Of a stretch of 64,000 bases of DNA, positions 25,091-34,324 are shown one piece after another. Under the pieces are notes generated by a model. The model was given only the letters and a program-made list of their open reading frames with translations. It was not told where the DNA came from and did not search any database. A program made the translations under genes and the position numbers. Position 1 is the stretch's first letter. Each line of letters starts with the position of its first letter. Source of the stretch: Paenibacillus_E allorhizoplanae (GTDB lineage: Bacteria; Bacillota; Bacilli; Paenibacillales; NBRC-103111); assembly GCF_927798215.1 (NCBI RefSeq), contig NZ_CAKMMW010000008.1, forward strand, positions 189,405 to 253,404, given 5' to 3'.

Positions 25091-25441
25091 TCAAAATTCT
25101 ATCAGTCCCACACTAATTTGCAAAGCGTCGTCAACCTTTCGCATGGTTTCTTCATCCAAATGCGTAATTTTGTCCGTCAATCTTTGCTTGTCGATTGTTC
25201 TGATTTGCTCAAGCAGAATGACCGAATCTCGATCGAAACCGTGCGTCTCCGCGTCGATTTCCACATGCGTGGGAAGCTTTGCCTTTTGGATTTGAGCTGT
25301 AATCGCTGCAACAATCACAGTGGGGCTAAAGCGGTTGCCGATATCATTTTGGATCACTAGAACAGGACGGACTCCTCCCTGCTCCGATCCTACGACCGGC
25401 GAAAGATCTGCGAAAAATACATCGCCACGTTTCACAATCAC
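25091..25441 (-). CDS. ndoA: mRNA interferase NdoA/EndoA (MazF family toxin)
   Basis: A 116-residue MazF-family endoribonuclease nearly identical in pattern to EndoA of Bacilli: I-V-K-R-G-D-V-F-F-A-D-L at the start, G-S-E-Q-G-G-V-R-P-V-L-V-I-Q-N with the catalytic Arg, S-P-T-V-I-V-A-A-I-T with the catalytic Thr, and D-R-D-S-V-I-L-L-E-Q-I-R-T. In Bacillus it cuts RNA at a UACAU-type sequence. It starts 3 bases after the antitoxin stop, so the pair is one operon. Full length and apparently intact. Confidence 0.97.
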   Translation of the reverse strand: MIVKRGDVFFADLSPVVGSEQGGVRPVLVIQNDIGNRFSPTVIVAAITAQIQKAKLPTHVEIDAETHGFDRDSVILLEQIRTIDKQRLTDKITHLDEETMRKVDDALQISVGLIEF

Positions 25442-25444
25442 GTC

Positions 25445-25726
25445 TTACACCCCGCTTACTAAGCGATCAAGCGTTCCGTCCGCTTCTTCCTCCGCTTGAA
25501 AAGCTTCAGATGCCATGCTGAGATTTATTTTCGCCATTTCCATATACCCACGCTGCATGGATTCGCGTAGACTGCGCTTTTTGCGTTCAATTAAATACAG
25601 CTTCATTGCCTGACGAATGAATTCACTCCGATTGGAGTTTTCCTTCTCAACAATTCCGTCCACTTCTTGCAACAGATTGTCAGGCAAGCTAATCATGATC
25701 CTTTTCGTATTATGCGCATTGCTCAC
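25445..25726 (-). CDS. ndoAI: Antitoxin EndoAI (ribbon-helix-helix)
   Basis: A 93-residue antitoxin with an N-terminal ribbon-helix-helix DNA-binding fold (K-R-I-M-I-S-L-P-D-N-L-L-Q-E-V-D, then N-R-S-E-F-I-R-Q-A) and an acidic, flexible C-terminus that blocks the NdoA active site in homologues. GTG 25726 is chosen with GGGGGTG 8 bases upstream; the longer frame start lacks a site. It sits between alr and ndoA as in Bacillus subtilis. Confidence 0.93.
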   Translation of the reverse strand: MSNAHNTKRIMISLPDNLLQEVDGIVEKENSNRSEFIRQAMKLYLIERKKRSLRESMQRGYMEMAKINLSMASEAFQAEEEADGTLDRLVSGV

Positions 25727-25942
25727 ACTCTCGCACCCCCAGAAACGATACAAAGACAATATTACCAGTATGTCATTCCAAAAACCAAATTATACAATAG
25801 AATATATGCCTCCGGTATATCAATTATGTTACACCTAAAGATATAAGATTGTTAATACATAGTATTCTATACCCTATTCTGAAAATCCTCTCCAATACCT
25901 GCATAATTTACATGGTAAATTCATGAAGTATTTTTCCCCGTT

Positions 25943-27133
25943 CTAATAACGGTGCCGCATGAGAGGATTTAAAGCCTCAACCCGCTCCCCATTACGCACA
26001 TACACGCGCGCAACACGGTGTGAAATCATACATATGATTTCATAATTGATCGTCCCAAGCTGACGGGCCACATCTTCCGCGGTAATTCGTTCTTCGCCTT
26101 GCTCACCGATGAGGACAACCTCATCAAGTGCGCATACATCAGGCACATCGGATACATTGATCATACATTGATCCATGCAGATTCTGCCGACGATTGGCAC
26201 TCTTTTGCCACGAACCAGCACCTCTGCTTTACCTGAAAGCATACGGGAATATCCATCCGCGTAGCCGATCGGCAAGGTCCCGATTTGCTCATCACCCTTA
26301 GTGTGATAAATCGTTCCATAGCTAACACCTGAACCCTCAGGCAGCGTTTTGAGATGCACAATCCCAGTTTTGAGACTCAGGACTGGCTTTAGCTCAATTT
26401 TCGTTTGATCTACATCCTCAGAAGGATACAGGCCGTACATCGAGATCCCCAGACGTACCATCGAATAAGTCAACCCTGGCAAATCAATGGCTGCCGCGCT
26501 ATTTCCCGCGTGAATATAAGGGAACGTTTCCCCTTTATCCGTAAAATAGCTCACGATCCGCTCAAACCTGCCGTATTGCTCTAGCGTATAGCTCTTATCG
26601 ACTTCATCTGCGTTTGCGTAATGTGTAAAAAGACCTTCTACATCCACATTAGGCAGCAGTAATGCTTCCTCTATAAAAGGAATCGCATCCGCTTCGGTAT
26701 GCAAGCCGAGACGCCCCATGCCGGTATCCAATTTGATATGAATTTTTAGCTTCTTCTGGGATACGTTCTCTTGCTTACGTCCTTGCTCTCGCAGTGCTTC
26801 GAGTACATCACGGCTATACACCGCAATCGTTACATCCAGCTCGCGTGCCCGACTGATCCCCTCTGGAGGCGTGTAGCCGAGTACAAGAATAGGTGCAGTA
26901 ATCCCTGCATTTCGGAGCTCCAGTGCTTCATCAAAGAACGCTACACCCAAATAATCCACACCTGCAGCGAGAACTTCTTTGGATACTTCCACAGCCCCGT
27001 GTCCGTAAGCATCCGCTTTTACGACTGCCATCTGCTTCATGCCTGCAGGCAGTACCTTCTGAAATTGTTCAATGTTGCTTCGCAGTGCATCTAACGATAT
27101 TTCCACCCACGTGGGCCGATAAAAAGCATCCAC
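25943..27133 (-). CDS. alr: Alanine racemase
   Basis: A 396-residue PLP enzyme that interconverts L- and D-alanine for peptidoglycan. The PLP lysine is Lys39 in V-V-K-A-D-A-Y-G-H-G; the catalytic Tyr lies in G-V-S-Y-G-T near residue 270, with R-I-C-M-D-Q-C-M further on. Length is normal. The gene lies upstream of ndoAI-ndoA on the same strand as in Bacillus subtilis. Start ATG 27133. Confidence 0.97.
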   Translation of the reverse strand: MDAFYRPTWVEISLDALRSNIEQFQKVLPAGMKQMAVVKADAYGHGAVEVSKEVLAAGVDYLGVAFFDEALELRNAGITAPILVLGYTPPEGISRARELDVTIAVYSRDVLEALREQGRKQENVSQKKLKIHIKLDTGMGRLGLHTEADAIPFIEEALLLPNVDVEGLFTHYANADEVDKSYTLEQYGRFERIVSYFTDKGETFPYIHAGNSAAAIDLPGLTYSMVRLGISMYGLYPSEDVDQTKIELKPVLSLKTGIVHLKTLPEGSGVSYGTIYHTKGDEQIGTLPIGYADGYSRMLSGKAEVLVRGKRVPIVGRICMDQCMINVSDVPDVCALDEVVLIGEQGEERITAEDVARQLGTINYEIICMISHRVARVYVRNGERVEALNPLMRHRY

Positions 27134-27156
27134 CAGCGTTCACCTCTTCTATCCTG

Positions 27157-28482
27157 TTACAAACAACATTTTTTATATTTCTTACCGCTGCCGCATGGGC
27201 ATGGTTCGTTACGTCCGATTTTAGTTTCCTCAGCAATTATAGGCGTATTATTAAGCACATAGGCTGCCTCGTTTACGAAATAACGGAAGACCCGGTTGCC
27301 AGGCTCAAGAACTGTCATGGTGACAGGTTTTCGCTCAAACCCATATTTCATCTCTGAATCTGGCAAGAATTGTGCCTGTATCACACCGAAACGAACCAAT
27401 ATGGTTGCTACCGCATGTAAAAACACATCAGCACTTGTATCCAACAAAATGCCGGATTGGCGATGCTTATCCCATTCTTTTTTCACATTGTGCGGGAGTC
27501 CTACTGGCCAGCTGGCTAACACACTTGCGATGGCTCTTCTCCAGGCTTGAATATCTTCTGGTCGACCACCTTCGTTCACTTCCTCTAGAATTCCCCAGTT
27601 CACGCGATTCCAGAGTGCATCCAAGAGAACAACGGCTTGTTCCTGCTCTGTAAGCGCCAAGTAAAAGGCTAATTGCTTCATATTTACCGTAAGTTGCGTT
27701 TCTTCTTCCGTCAGTCCTAACACTACCGCTGCATAGAAAAAGAATTGGTACACCGGCTCTTGGTCTTGATTCAATGTCGGTTTGCGGAAAAGCAGCAGGT
27801 CCAGCTGTTCATCGAACTCGCTCCAGAATTTCCGCGGCAAATGTTTGCGTGCAGCGGACAACTTGACGTTCTTACCAGTCTGTACGGCCTCAAGAAAAGC
27901 TCTGAATTCCTGAACGATTTGTGGTACTGGTGTCCGCCCATCCATCCAAAGCTGTAGCAGCTTCTGGTCAACTACAAGTGGCTTCAGCTTGCGCTTGGAA
28001 GGAGGCGTATGCTCTTCAATGTATGCTTCTATATCATTCGAGTTCAGCCAACGTTCCAGCGCGTAGTCATTATCTGCTTCCATGTACTGCTCGAAGCGCT
28101 CTTCGAAATAAGTTTTATGCTTACATACTTCATTCAGTGAAGTGTATTGTTCTTTTGAAATTCTAGATGTCACCTGTAGGAATTGAATCCACTTTTTGAA
28201 AGAAGTCAAATAAGCACCAATATCGGATTCTTTTGTGCTAAGTACATGGCTGATTAAGAAACGGCCTGCAAAATCGACAATCGTTTCACCTTGTACATCT
28301 TCATAGCTGATTCCATAACGCACGAAATATTCGGTCATAACAAAGCCCATGCGATCCACATGTTTGTTAGCCGTTTCTTGCTTCAACTTTCCCTCATCAT
28401 TCAGAAACGTTGCAAATGCCTTCGTCTCGTTTTCCCAGAACAGCTGCATCTCTTCCAAAGTCAAATTATCAATTGTATTCAT
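27157..28482 (-). CDS. SEC-C metal-binding motif protein
   Basis: A 441-residue mostly helical protein ending in a SEC-C zinc motif (G-R-N-E-P-C-P-C-G-S-G-K-K-Y-K-K-C-C). The body has no other recognisable domain. SEC-C motifs bind zinc and occur in SecA and many unrelated proteins. ATG 28482 is used, 8 bases after GGAG; a GTG three codons earlier overlaps that site. It lies just upstream of alr (23 bases), which could mean co-transcription, though a partner role in cell-wall synthesis is not shown. Confidence 0.8.
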   Translation of the reverse strand: MNTIDNLTLEEMQLFWENETKAFATFLNDEGKLKQETANKHVDRMGFVMTEYFVRYGISYEDVQGETIVDFAGRFLISHVLSTKESDIGAYLTSFKKWIQFLQVTSRISKEQYTSLNEVCKHKTYFEERFEQYMEADNDYALERWLNSNDIEAYIEEHTPPSKRKLKPLVVDQKLLQLWMDGRTPVPQIVQEFRAFLEAVQTGKNVKLSAARKHLPRKFWSEFDEQLDLLLFRKPTLNQDQEPVYQFFFYAAVVLGLTEEETQLTVNMKQLAFYLALTEQEQAVVLLDALWNRVNWGILEEVNEGGRPEDIQAWRRAIASVLASWPVGLPHNVKKEWDKHRQSGILLDTSADVFLHAVATILVRFGVIQAQFLPDSEMKYGFERKPVTMTVLEPGNRVFRYFVNEAAYVLNNTPIIAEETKIGRNEPCPCGSGKKYKKCCL

Positions 28483-28600
28483 CTTAAACACTCCAATTAT
28501 CTATTCGCTCCAAAGTTGCATTATACCAAAAAAACGACCGTTCGTGGGAGTTGGTTAAATCTTCTTGTAAATTTTCTTCCGAATTCTCATGTTATACATG

Positions 28601-28640
28601 AGAAAAAACCCTGCACCATAGGATGCAGAGCCTTCTCTTT
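28601..28640 (-). terminator. Intrinsic terminator of the lipoprotein gene
   Basis: CTGCA at 28611-28615 pairs with TGCAG at 28624-28628 with extended weaker flanks; the A-run before it reads as T6 on the minus strand. Confidence 0.75.
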
Positions 28641-28656
28641 TTAAATAAAATCGAAC

Positions 28657-29838
28657 TTATTTCCCGGACTGTCCATCCGTTGCCATCGCGACTTGAATCA
28701 TTTCATTCACTGGCATATCGCCCGTAAACATCCGGAATTCAACACCATCGTTCGTCCAAGTCAGTGTTCTAGGCTCATCCTTCGAGCCATTCCCCGTCAT
28801 CACACCAACCGTGAATCCGAGATCAACGATGTCTCCTGGTGGCAATGAAACCGATTTGGCTTGAGGTCTAACCTCAATCAAATTGAAATTGTATTTCCCT
28901 TTATATCTTAAAAGTACAGCGGCATCCTCACCAAGCTTCATATCACTAATATCCTGCTTCACAACATCCTTAGGCAAGTAGTATGGCTCAACAATACCAA
29001 TACTTTGAGCTTTGGCAGTTGCTGGCGCGGTTTTCGTCGAATCTGGTTTCGTCGTAGTGCCCGTGGCTTTGGATTGATCGGATTGACCACCTGTCGCGGA
29101 CAGATTTTTGTCCGTTACCGATTTGTCCCCAGTTGCTGCCGGGTGATCCGCATCTGAAACCGCAACGTCAGCTGACGTAGGCATTGTTTGCTGCAAATTC
29201 CAACTAGTCATGTTGCGCTCCATTTGGAAATAGTCCTTATCGAACTTCGTATCGAATTCAAAATTCGTGAAATTTACTTGCACCAACACATTTTGATTTG
29301 CATCTGACACTTGTACTTGCGCAGGTGCGAGAGTTTTCTTATTCAGCCAGATTTTTTGGCGAGAAAGTTGCTCATTCTGGTAGTTCGCGGCAACATCGAA
29401 GACGTAGGCATCCTTGTCCGTCGTAAATTGACGGTCATTATCCGCAATGATGCTTTTTGCTAAAGATTGGAACAGATACACTTGACCTTGATTCTCTGGC
29501 CAATCGCTTTGGAAGCGGAAGCTCTTCTTCAAATGCGGCGTCAAAACAAACACGCCTTCTTCATTACGCAAAACGATTTGAGTAACATCCTTCGTGGCAT
29601 TCGTCAGGGAAATCCGGTAGAAATGCTCAGGCGAGAACGCCACCTCAACCTGATACTCCTGCGGCTGCTGCCCTGTATTTAGAATCATGCTGCCTGAAGC
29701 TTGATAGCTGCTCGACTTGCCCATCACATGATCCAAGTCCTTTACGATAGATCCTGCATCCTTTTTACCCATCCCGCATCCTGCGAGAACCAATGCTACG
29801 CACATTACCACTGCTACCATCCATGTGACCCGGCGCAT
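28657..29838 (-). CDS. LolA-like lipoprotein (YdcC-type)
   Basis: A 393-residue exported lipoprotein. The signal ends in a lipobox L-A-G-C (Cys20). Residues about 35-215 follow the LolA-like fold (V-E-V-A-F-S-P-E-H-F-Y-R-I, W-L-N-K-K-T-L-A-P-A-Q-V), then a long low-complexity linker rich in Thr, Ala, Lys and Asp (about 220-275) and a C-terminal domain. Its place beside alr matches YdcC in Bacillus subtilis, a protein linked to sporulation. A terminator follows. Ligand unknown. Confidence 0.85.
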   Translation of the reverse strand: MRRVTWMVAVVMCVALVLAGCGMGKKDAGSIVKDLDHVMGKSSSYQASGSMILNTGQQPQEYQVEVAFSPEHFYRISLTNATKDVTQIVLRNEEGVFVLTPHLKKSFRFQSDWPENQGQVYLFQSLAKSIIADNDRQFTTDKDAYVFDVAANYQNEQLSRQKIWLNKKTLAPAQVQVSDANQNVLVQVNFTNFEFDTKFDKDYFQMERNMTSWNLQQTMPTSADVAVSDADHPAATGDKSVTDKNLSATGGQSDQSKATGTTTKPDSTKTAPATAKAQSIGIVEPYYLPKDVVKQDISDMKLGEDAAVLLRYKGKYNFNLIEVRPQAKSVSLPPGDIVDLGFTVGVMTGNGSKDEPRTLTWTNDGVEFRMFTGDMPVNEMIQVAMATDGQSGK

Positions 29839-29935
29839 TCGATCATCCCCTCACTCATGATTAACATCAACATAGTACATGCATATGAGGGGACTTGTTC
29901 GATTATGCAGCCAAGCTACCGGCTTGGACATGAAT

Positions 29936-30481
29936 TTAATAATTAATCTCCGCTTCCTTCAATAATGGGTGCTTCTCATCCTTCGCTGATAAAATCGGGG
30001 ATGTCGACGGCCAGGCTATTCCAATTGCCGGATCACTCCACAGAATTCCCCGGTCATGCTGCGGCGAATAATAAGCATCCACCTTATAAAGCACCTGTGT
30101 CTTCGGCTCTAATGTACAGAAGCCGTGTGCGAAGCCCTGTGGAACAAGCAATTGCCTCTTATTGTCGGCGCTAAGGGTAACACCCACCCACTGACCAAAC
30201 GTGGGTGAGCTAGGACGAATATCTACAGCCACATCGTAGATCGAGCCCGCGACTACTCGCACTAACTTCGTTTGCGCTTGTGGGTTCAATTGATAATGCA
30301 GCCCGCGCAGCACGCCTACTTCTTCCGAAAGTGAATGATTATCTTGTACAAAATCTATCGTAACCCCCTGCACGGCTAGTTTTGCCGCATGATAACTTTC
30401 CATAAAAAATCCCCGATGGTCCGCATGGACCTCAGGTTCAATAATCACTAGCCCAGCTAAAACTGTTGGTGTTATCTTCAT
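29936..30481 (-). CDS. rfbC: dTDP-4-dehydrorhamnose 3,5-epimerase, first copy
   Basis: A 181-residue RmlC enzyme that epimerises C3 and C5 of dTDP-4-keto-6-deoxyglucose. Family motifs D-H-R-G-F-F-M-E-S, V-Q-D-N-H-S, G-V-L-R-G-L-H-Y-Q and the catalytic His/Tyr regions (F-A-H-G-F, Y-K-V-D-A-Y-Y-S-P) are present. ATG 30481 lies 9 bases after AGAGGTGA; the longer frame start is unsupported. It stands outside the rmlACBD operon, which has its own rfbC at 44616-45161, very similar in sequence (for example both end in H-P-L-L-x-x-A-E-I-N). Possibly an older copy left from a rearranged locus. Confidence 0.95.
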   Translation of the reverse strand: MKITPTVLAGLVIIEPEVHADHRGFFMESYHAAKLAVQGVTIDFVQDNHSLSEEVGVLRGLHYQLNPQAQTKLVRVVAGSIYDVAVDIRPSSPTFGQWVGVTLSADNKRQLLVPQGFAHGFCTLEPKTQVLYKVDAYYSPQHDRGILWSDPAIGIAWPSTSPILSAKDEKHPLLKEAEINY

Positions 30482-30590
30482 ACGTTCTCTCACCTCTCTA
30501 ACTAACATATGCAAGAGAATCGTAGAAAGCCTCAGACAACCGTTTATAGACAAGTGACCTCTTCCTAATCGTTTAGGCTCTATGGAAGCG

Positions 30591-30634
30591 TAAAAAGGCC
30601 GCCTAGAGCTTCACAGCCCCAGCAGCCTTTTCCT
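30591..30634 (-). terminator. Intrinsic terminator of the 41-residue membrane protein gene
   Basis: On the minus strand AAGGCTGC pairs with GCGGCCTT and is followed by T5, 15 bases after the small gene's stop. Confidence 0.7.
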
Positions 30635-30648
30635 TGTATGAGATGCAT

Positions 30649-30774
30649 TTACCATATATATACGATACCTGCAATTATACCTGCCCAAATCAGGGAACCG
30701 AAGACCACACCGACAATCAATCCCTTGCCGATCGACACATGTTCATCCTGATAAGCGTCTTCATGATCAATCAT
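30649..30774 (-). CDS. Small membrane protein, 41 residues
   Basis: ATG 30774 lies 8 bases after a strong GGGGAGG. The product has an acidic N-terminus (M-I-D-H-E-D-A-Y-Q-D-E) and one membrane span (G-L-I-V-G-V-V-F-G-S-L-I-W-A-G-I-I) close to the C-terminal Trp. The stop is followed by a good terminator, so it is a complete small transcription unit at the edge of the glycan locus. I do not recognise the family. Confidence 0.7.
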   Translation of the reverse strand: MIDHEDAYQDEHVSIGKGLIVGVVFGSLIWAGIIAGIVYIW

Positions 30775-30860
30775 ACCCAAAACCTCCCCGCCTACTCAGT
30801 ATATGCAATAGTATGGGGAAAATGTTGGCGAATCATGCGGTCGTTTCAATATTTTTTAGT

Positions 30861-32267
30861 TTAATAGGCATTTTTATTTATAAAGCCATTAACGACGGTT
30901 CTCCAAATAATCTTGATATCAAATAAAAAAGTCCAATTTTCGATGTAAAAAATATCATGCTTAATTCGTTCCTCGATTGATGTATCGCCGCGCAAGCCGT
31001 TGCTCTGCGCCCAACCTGTAATTCCTGGCCTAATGTGATGCTTCACCATATACTTCGGTACTTCTTCTTTAAATTGTTCCACGAAATAAGGACGCTCCGG
31101 CCTTGGACCAACCACACTCATATGCCCAAAGAGCACATTGAAAAACTGTGGAAGCTCATCGAGACTTGTTTTACGCAAAAATGTACCAACCCTCGTTCGC
31201 CGCGGGTCATTTTCCACTGTCCACTCTGTATTTGAAACCTTGTCTCCAAGGTTCTTCATACTGCGAAACTTGTACATCATGAAGCGTCTACGGTTCAGGC
31301 CAACTCGCTCTTGCTTGAAGATGATCGGGCCTTCGGAGGTGAGTTTAATAGCTATAGCCGCCGCAAGCATAACAGGAGATGTTACTAGGATTGCTGCTGT
31401 TGCAAAAATGATATCAAATGCACGTTTGAACAATCTATTGCGGAATTCATCCAAAGGAATATCACGCACATTAATCAACGGCATATCCGCAAAATTATCA
31501 AAATATGGCCGCGATGGCAGGAAGTCATAAAAATCAGGGATAATCAGCGTTTTAACACCAATCTTTTCACACACATTAATAATACTGCCGAACTTCTGAT
31601 GGGCATCCAGAGGAAGAGCAATAATGACCTCATCCACGATACGATCATTCAGAATCGACTCCAACTCATCAATTTTCCCAATGATCGGCTTGTAATTCTG
31701 ATAGGTCACCTCGTGCTTCTCTTGGTAATCATCGAGGAAGCCTACGACCTCGTAGCCTAGCTCTGGATGCTGTTTCAGCTTCGTATAAAACTTGCGGCCC
31801 AGTGAGCCTGCACCGAGGATGAGAATGAATTGTTTGTTATAGCCTTTTTGGCGGGCGCGTTTGAGTGAGATTTTGATCATATAACGATAAAAGCTAATGA
31901 CAAGGATGTTGTTCACCAGGAATAATAATAGATATGAACGCGAGACATCGACTTCTTTGAGGATAAAAAGCACACTGAGTAGCATTAGTAAGCTGAACGC
32001 ATGTACTTGAATGATTTTCAAAACCTCAAAAGAAAATCGTTTTCTGCGCTTCGGCGTATAAAAATTCACCAAATAACTGATAAAAATCGCAATAATCGCG
32101 TAAGTTATACTCCACATCAAGTAGTGTTTAAAGGGAAGTGGAGAGGCGTAGGGAATCCAACCACTTTTAAATTTCAACCACCATGAAAAGAGAAACACGA
32201 GCTGGATACATATGAAATCAGCCAAAGCGTATAGTTGGGTTAAGAAACCTTGACTCTGACGAATCAA
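30861..32267 (-). CDS. Polyprenyl-phosphate hexose-1-phosphate transferase (WbaP/WsaP-like)
   Basis: A 468-residue initiating transferase. The first 130 residues hold four to five membrane spans; a Rossmann-like segment (G-A-G-S-L-G-R, about 152-158) follows, then a membrane re-entry near 285-310 and the catalytic bacterial sugar transferase domain with K-R-x-F-D-I, F-K-Q-E-R-V-G, Y-K-F-R-S-M, D-E-L-P-Q-F-F-N-V and G-P-R-P-E-R-P. It moves a sugar-1-phosphate from a UDP-sugar to undecaprenyl phosphate, the first step of glycan repeat synthesis. TTG start, 8 bases after GAGGTGA. In S-layer glycan loci the matching enzyme is WsaP. Confidence 0.92.
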   Translation of the reverse strand: MIRQSQGFLTQLYALADFICIQLVFLFSWWLKFKSGWIPYASPLPFKHYLMWSITYAIIAIFISYLVNFYTPKRRKRFSFEVLKIIQVHAFSLLMLLSVLFILKEVDVSRSYLLLFLVNNILVISFYRYMIKISLKRARQKGYNKQFILILGAGSLGRKFYTKLKQHPELGYEVVGFLDDYQEKHEVTYQNYKPIIGKIDELESILNDRIVDEVIIALPLDAHQKFGSIINVCEKIGVKTLIIPDFYDFLPSRPYFDNFADMPLINVRDIPLDEFRNRLFKRAFDIIFATAAILVTSPVMLAAAIAIKLTSEGPIIFKQERVGLNRRRFMMYKFRSMKNLGDKVSNTEWTVENDPRRTRVGTFLRKTSLDELPQFFNVLFGHMSVVGPRPERPYFVEQFKEEVPKYMVKHHIRPGITGWAQSNGLRGDTSIEERIKHDIFYIENWTFLFDIKIIWRTVVNGFINKNAY

Positions 32268-32273
32268 ACAGGA

Positions 32274-33140
32274 TCACCTCGTTGGTCGTAGTTTATTTTG
32301 TGCTAGCGATAGGGCGAACTTCACACCTACACCTATGTATACCATGGCATTCGTAAACCAGGAATACTTCTTGCGATAGTGCTTATTATGAAACAAAATC
32401 ATCGCTCTATGAAACTCATAAATAATCTTATAAGGCTTTCTTCGACTGCTAGCCCCTTTGTGATGAACAATCTGAGTCTTAGGGTAATAATAATTCACCC
32501 AACCAGCTTCTTTAATTCTATAACACCAATCGATATCTTCACCATACATAAAAAATTCCTCATCCAGCATGCCGACATGCTCTATTGTTTCCCGGCGTAC
32601 AAGCATGAAAGCTCCGACTAGTGAGTCGATGGGATATTGCTGGTCAGCATCTAAATAACCAAGCTGATATTGATTAAATCTGTGGATTTTCGGAAATAGC
32701 TTGGCAAATCCAAATGCATAATAGAAAGACGCTGATGGCGTTGGGAAGCCACGCTTGCAGGCTTTATCGAGTGAACCGTCTGGTAGCACGATTTTGCAGC
32801 CACTGGCCCCTACAATAGGGTTTTCGTCCATGAAACGTAGCATGATGTCTAATGTGTCCCGTTGAACGATCGTGTCGGAGTTCAGGAGCAGTACGTAGCT
32901 GCCTTTGGCTATGCGTATGCCTTGGTTGTTGGCTCTAGAGAAGCCGACGTTTTCTGTATTCGTGATTGTGACCACTTGTGGGAATTGCTCATTCACAGAT
33001 TGAATAGTGCCATCGTTAGATGCGTTATCAATAAGAATGATTTCATAGTTGTATGATGTAGTTGACGAAAAAACCGATTCAATGCAGGCTAGGGTTAGAT
33101 CCTTCGTTTTGTAGTTCACGATGATAATGGATAGATCCAA
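32274..33140 (-). CDS. Family 2 glycosyltransferase (rhamnosyltransferase-like)
   Basis: A 288-residue GT2 enzyme with the GT-A nucleotide fold (S-I-I-I-V-N-Y-K-T), L-L-N-S-D-T with the metal-binding D-x-D-like site and the E-D-I-D-W-C-Y-R acceptor motif. C-terminal hydrophobic helix near 265-280. TTG start with GAGGTAA 6 bases upstream. Directly upstream of the initiating transferase (6-base gap), so probably adds an early sugar; E-D-x-D-W motifs are common in rhamnosyltransferases. Donor is inferred from the dTDP-rhamnose genes nearby. Confidence 0.85.
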   Translation of the reverse strand: MDLSIIIVNYKTKDLTLACIESVFSSTTSYNYEIILIDNASNDGTIQSVNEQFPQVVTITNTENVGFSRANNQGIRIAKGSYVLLLNSDTIVQRDTLDIMLRFMDENPIVGASGCKIVLPDGSLDKACKRGFPTPSASFYYAFGFAKLFPKIHRFNQYQLGYLDADQQYPIDSLVGAFMLVRRETIEHVGMLDEEFFMYGEDIDWCYRIKEAGWVNYYYPKTQIVHHKGASSRRKPYKIIYEFHRAMILFHNKHYRKKYSWFTNAMVYIGVGVKFALSLAQNKLRPTR

Positions 33141-33237
33141 GTGATTACCTCATTTATTAATTGATTATCCTTAGTATAGCACGTGAAGATTAAATTTTGC
33201 CTAAAAAATAAGACTAGCGGCTGCTAATCTTAGGGAA

Positions 33238-34200
33238 TCATTTGATAAACCATTTATACACTTCGGACGATGCTTGTTTTTGTTTAGAGCGAATTAAGTT
33301 TCTCTTGATTTTCAGCTCTGGGTACTTGCGATAAAAATCTAACCAAGATCCTAATAATTTGGGTTCACGGATGAGTGCGTATACAAAACTAAGGCATTCA
33401 TAAACCAACAGCGAGAAGAAATGCTTCATTACGGTTTTGATATCATCGTTCTTCATCATCATTTTATAACGGTTAATGTAGGATAATCTTCGTACAAAAA
33501 GCGGTTTGCTGCTCCTCCCGCCCTCTTTCCAGCCACGTTCGTGATAGGCGATTGCTGTTGGTTCATAGAGTGCCTTCCAGCCTAACAACTGTGCTCGCCA
33601 CGCTACATCGACATCTTCTTTATAAGCAAAGAAGTCCTCGTCAAAGAACTCTCCATTCAGACTAATGTCGTTGATCATCTTACGTGAGTACATGGCAGCG
33701 GCTCCGGAGACGCCGAAAACTTCTTCGGTTTGTTGATATTGATCGTTGGTCTGATGTGCGCCGCGGTCAAAAGCTCTTCGCGCTTTGTTAATGATGAGTC
33801 CGGCACTATCGATGTGATGAGGTGCCGCTTTGAAAAGTAATTTACCTGTTGCACTGCCTGCTTGAGGGTTATTTTGAAGTGCAATGACTGTGTTACGAAC
33901 ATAATCTGGTTCAAGGACGACATCTGGGTTGAGGATTAGACAATAATCCGTCTCTGTCATTCGGATTGCTTGATTGTGAGCGCCGGCGAAGCCGTTGTTT
34001 TGCTTATTATAAATGATCGTGCATGTATCATCGCATTTTGCCAGCGAATGATGGGTGTAATCCTTAGACGCGTTATCGATGACTACGATTTGGTCAATGT
34101 GATGGGATTGTCCCAGAACTGCTTTCAAGCAATCCTCAATATGTTCAGCACTGTTATAAGTAACAATATGGACACTGATTGTACGTTTACTAGCTTCCAA
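33238..34200 (-). CDS. Family 2 glycosyltransferase
   Basis: A 320-residue GT2 enzyme (V-H-I-V-T-Y-N-S-A start, L-I-L-N-P-D-V, Y-K-E-D-V-D-V-A-W-R acceptor motif). Related in fold to the neighbour at 32274-33140 but clearly distinct. TTG start 10 bases after AGGAGG. Probable rhamnosyl- or related transferase working on the lipid-linked glycan at the inner face of the membrane. Confidence 0.85.
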   Translation of the reverse strand: MEASKRTISVHIVTYNSAEHIEDCLKAVLGQSHHIDQIVVIDNASKDYTHHSLAKCDDTCTIIYNKQNNGFAGAHNQAIRMTETDYCLILNPDVVLEPDYVRNTVIALQNNPQAGSATGKLLFKAAPHHIDSAGLIINKARRAFDRGAHQTNDQYQQTEEVFGVSGAAAMYSRKMINDISLNGEFFDEDFFAYKEDVDVAWRAQLLGWKALYEPTAIAYHERGWKEGGRSSKPLFVRRLSYINRYKMMMKNDDIKTVMKHFFSLLVYECLSFVYALIREPKLLGSWLDFYRKYPELKIKRNLIRSKQKQASSEVYKWFIK

Positions 34201-34324
34201 ACTAAATCAGCCTCCTCTCTATACCCATTATAAACGGAATAAAACAACATTTCCCAACAAGATATTCAAAGTAAAAAAGCCATCACTATGCACCGAAGCA
34301 TAATAACAGCTCTCCATAGAGAAG

